A program made the translations under genes and the position numbers. A stretch of DNA of 64,000 bases from Orbilia blumenaviensis. Lineage: Eukaryota > Ascomycota > Orbiliomycetes > Orbiliales > Orbiliaceae. Positions 61,519 to 64,000 of this stretch are shown here, piece by piece. The notes under the pieces are model-generated. The model searched no databases. It had not been told where the DNA came from and worked only from the letters and a program-made list of their open reading frames with translations. The stretch's first letter is position 1. Each line of letters begins with the position of its first letter. Location of the stretch: the NCBI GenBank assembly GCA_036872755.1, contig JAVHNS010000012.1:1240001-1304000 (forward strand), given 5' to 3'.

Positions 61519-63626
61519 GTGATATAGCTATACAGTGCGCGACAGCTATTGATGGCAATTTGAGTCCGCGCGACAAGCTGGCGGTGTTAATGTTAGGTTC
61601 ACTGTTAAGTGCGCTGTCGAGATCTTGTCTGTTGATTCTAAAGCCTAAAAAATTGGAAGAGAAAACAAGATCAGAAGAATTTAGTGTGATTGGCTGACTC
61701 AGCTTGTTGTATTTCTGTCATTACAACGCAACACAGAAATAGTCTGGCTCATGCCCTCTTGGCATTCATGTACAAGGCAGACATGCGACCATGAGCTCAG
61801 TGTAGTGTCAATCTCACCTATCTGTATTGACGGGACCATAAATTCAGATCTCTGTGTGACTCTTCTTTACTTACAGAAGAAGAAGAATAATAAAGACTCT
61901 CATCATGCATGCGCGCGTACACAGGCTACGGTCCCAGGTTTGTAACAACTCACATTTAACCTGATGTTGTTAACACCATGGCACCAATGAGTTAGCAATA
62001 TATATTGATTGAATTTATGCGCCTAAGCATAAACCGTGCAGTTATTTGACTACTTATGGCCACATTCATTTAGCAAGATTGTGTCAAGATAATCGTAGCC
62101 GGGGAGTCGGTTAAACGGCCCTCAACTTTGTTGTGGGAGTTTATCCAAATAGGTTATCAATTCGGTCAGCATGCTAGCAGTATACGGTGCCATAGTTCGA
62201 ACAAACACAACCTATCCCTAACGGAAGGGTATTACATGGGGATCCACATGTGGCATATAGCTCTTGGTCCTTATACGGCGCTTAAGCTCCTTCAAAGACC
62301 ATCAGACCTACTGGTACTGCCACCATAGCCTGGGTATATACGTATCTATCATGCAGTAGTGTTTCGTACGTGGACCCATAGCGCTCTTTCCACAAATACC
62401 AACAAACGCAGGCAAGAGCGGCCCATAAGGTTAACATGAAGTATAACATTGTGTCTCAAATCTAATCTTTCTGCTGCAATCTAACGCACGGAGCTTCGCT
62501 AGGCGAGATTATGTCACACTCTGCCGCAGAATCAATGCAGTAGCACATAAGTGTTGCACATTCACAGTTATAGATTTTTATACTTTCAACCTTAAAAGAC
62601 GACGATACGACCCTTATACGAAATTACCGATCCGTTCTAATCAGCGGTTCTTGCTTTATACCGAGTAGCTCTCTATAAACTACCCATCAGATATAATTTA
62701 TGCCAGATCAAACTAGTGCCGCAGCTTCTACGAATTGGTGTGAACGCGGAGCGCAATAAACACTAGGACCTGCTCTCCTGCATGTAATATTATTTAAACT
62801 GGCCTCAAGGTCCTGCATTCCATTCATCCATTCATACTGGTATCATATGGTCATACGCTCAGAGAAATTGGTGTTTCGACACGGTCGCGCTCCCGGCACT
62901 GAGCAATATTAAGTCCAGGCGTTTCGACACGCGCATAATTTCGTAACATACCAACTAACGTTTATAACCCTTGAAGATAGAAGCGAAATTTGCGGACATG
63001 TTAACGGGTTGGCCACTTAGATATCGATATACACGATGTATGCGTGAACTGTAACGCCGTCAGGTCGCTAGCTACGCTTGCTCGCGAGTTTTCCAGTACT
63101 TCATTACTTTGAAGTCGGGGTGCTCAACTGATAGCCCGTTATACCCCACCAAAAAACTTTTGTAGCTGATCTCAGGTAGCTCTTAAGTTAAGGTAGCTTC
63201 GCCACGGCCCCAATAATTGCTTCTTCTGATACATTCTACTTCTAGCCATCAATCTAGAATGTAAATATTTTAGTAATGCTTAGATGTTCCAAAATCTCCA
63301 ACGAACGCAAATTATTTAGTAAATCAACACTGTGTCACCGGTTTGAGAAATACAACTTGAACATAAGAGCCTAAGTTTGAAACTTTGATGCATATGCAGG
63401 CTCAGGTCGGTCACCCACTAGTATCTATCCGATATCTCTGTGTATATATACCATGTATACATCTTGCTACCGATGCACCGTTTGATAAGAGACTACTATG
63501 TATATATAAACCTCAAGCTCTGTCTTCGAATCTTTATTTCGCTTCAGCCTTGTGGCTAGATTCTTCGATACCACTGGCCCATAGTAATAGTGCATCAAGC
63601 TAGCTATTACTAACTCCTTAGTCGCA
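61519..63626. other. Gene-free AT-rich interval
   Basis: 2.1 kb with only short chance open frames; no motif or RNA gene recognised. Confidence 0.5.
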
Positions 63627-64000
63627 ATGCCTCTATCACGCCCCATTCCACCGCTTATTTTCCTTTTCCTCGGGGTAGCTTTTTATGAATCGCCTTCGAC
63701 AGCCGCTCCCACAGAAGCCCCGTCGAAAGTAGTTGACAACTCCGCAAGAGCTTCTGGAGGCTCGGGGCCTCAAGCCATCTCCCACAAGTTGATTCCCTAT
63801 ATGCACGACCTATATGCACGATCAAGTACACCCATCTATTGAGGAAATAATACGCATCAGATGCGATACCGCACAGCAAATCCACAACACGCTAGCGGCC
63901 CGGCTTCACGCGAATCGCCATGTCAACTACGGCGACTTCTGGGACCAGGAATTCCAGAACCTTCTGACAATGAACTGGAATGAACAGGCGGAAGAAATTA
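63627..64000 (+). pseudogene. Secreted protein gene, frameshifted by a 13-bp duplication and cut by the window edge
   Basis: The first frame (63627-63842) starts with a signal peptide (PPLIFLFLGVAFYESPSTAAP) and then stops after 71 codons. At 63797-63822 a 13-nt unit (CTATATGCACGAC / CTATATGCACGAT) is present twice. After the second copy a different frame stays open to the window end with good coding character (EEIIRIRCDTAQQIH, NYGDFWDQEFQNLL). The simplest reading is a gene broken by the duplication; an unrecognised intron would be the alternative. Family unknown. The rest of the gene lies beyond the right edge. Confidence 0.5.

Overview
This window is nuclear DNA of a filamentous ascomycete (Pezizomycotina). 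The evidence is short phase-consistent introns of about 50-160 nt with CTAAC-type branch sites, CT-rich leaders before start codons, and typical fungal families: an NLR with phosphorylase, NACHT and ankyrin domains, F-box proteins, a lysine-rich MetAP2, a DUF3455 secreted protein, Rcl1 and a TRIP4/Rqt4-type zinc finger. The order cannot be fixed from sequence alone. Gene density is low: about 16 supported protein genes plus two decayed or doubtful loci in 64 kb, separated by AT-rich gaps of up to 6 kb. I saw no rRNA, tRNA, CRISPR array or intact transposase.

Layout. 1-3.6 kb: NLR-type receptor cut by the left edge (nucleoside phosphorylase piece, NACHT, 13 ankyrin repeats), rebuilt from three exons. 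5.3-5.6 kb: 300-bp foldback element. 6.1-8.2 kb: secreted M6-like metallopeptidase (minus). 9.7-11.4 kb: six-exon MetAP2. 15.2-16.3 kb: Cys/His zinc-binding protein. 17.9-20.7 kb: a basic/acidic nuclear-type protein with a putative 1.5-kb leader full of short hairpins and a dense cluster of Pumilio-type UGUAHAUA motifs downstream of the stop. 23.3-26.1 kb: two further loci with the same CT-rich leader and short phase-1 first exon, one with an in-frame TAG and one decayed. 26.2-27.4, 38.4-40.0 and 55.2-56.8 kb: three F-box-like genes. 31.2-32.0 kb: DUF3455 secreted protein. 41.4-44.6 kb: Rqt4/TRIP4 homologue and a Cys-rich protein. 46.2-52.7 kb (minus): a signal-anchored unknown protein, a four-exon secreted protein with a C-terminal frameshift, and a three-exon putative zinc metallopeptidase whose HELGH motif appears only after splicing. 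57.1-61.5 kb (minus): Pro-rich unknown, a Cys-rich single-pass membrane protein, and Rcl1. 63.6 kb to the edge: a secreted protein gene frameshifted by a 13-bp duplication.

How the genes relate. There is no evident metabolic cluster. Housekeeping genes (MetAP2, Rqt4, Rcl1) are mixed with accessory, probably lineage-variable genes (NLR, secreted peptidases, secreted/adhesin-like proteins, F-box proteins, decaying low-complexity genes). The points most worth a second look are the hairpin leader with its PUF-motif 3' region, the membrane-helix insertion in the NLR effector domain, and the spliced HELGH metallopeptidase.
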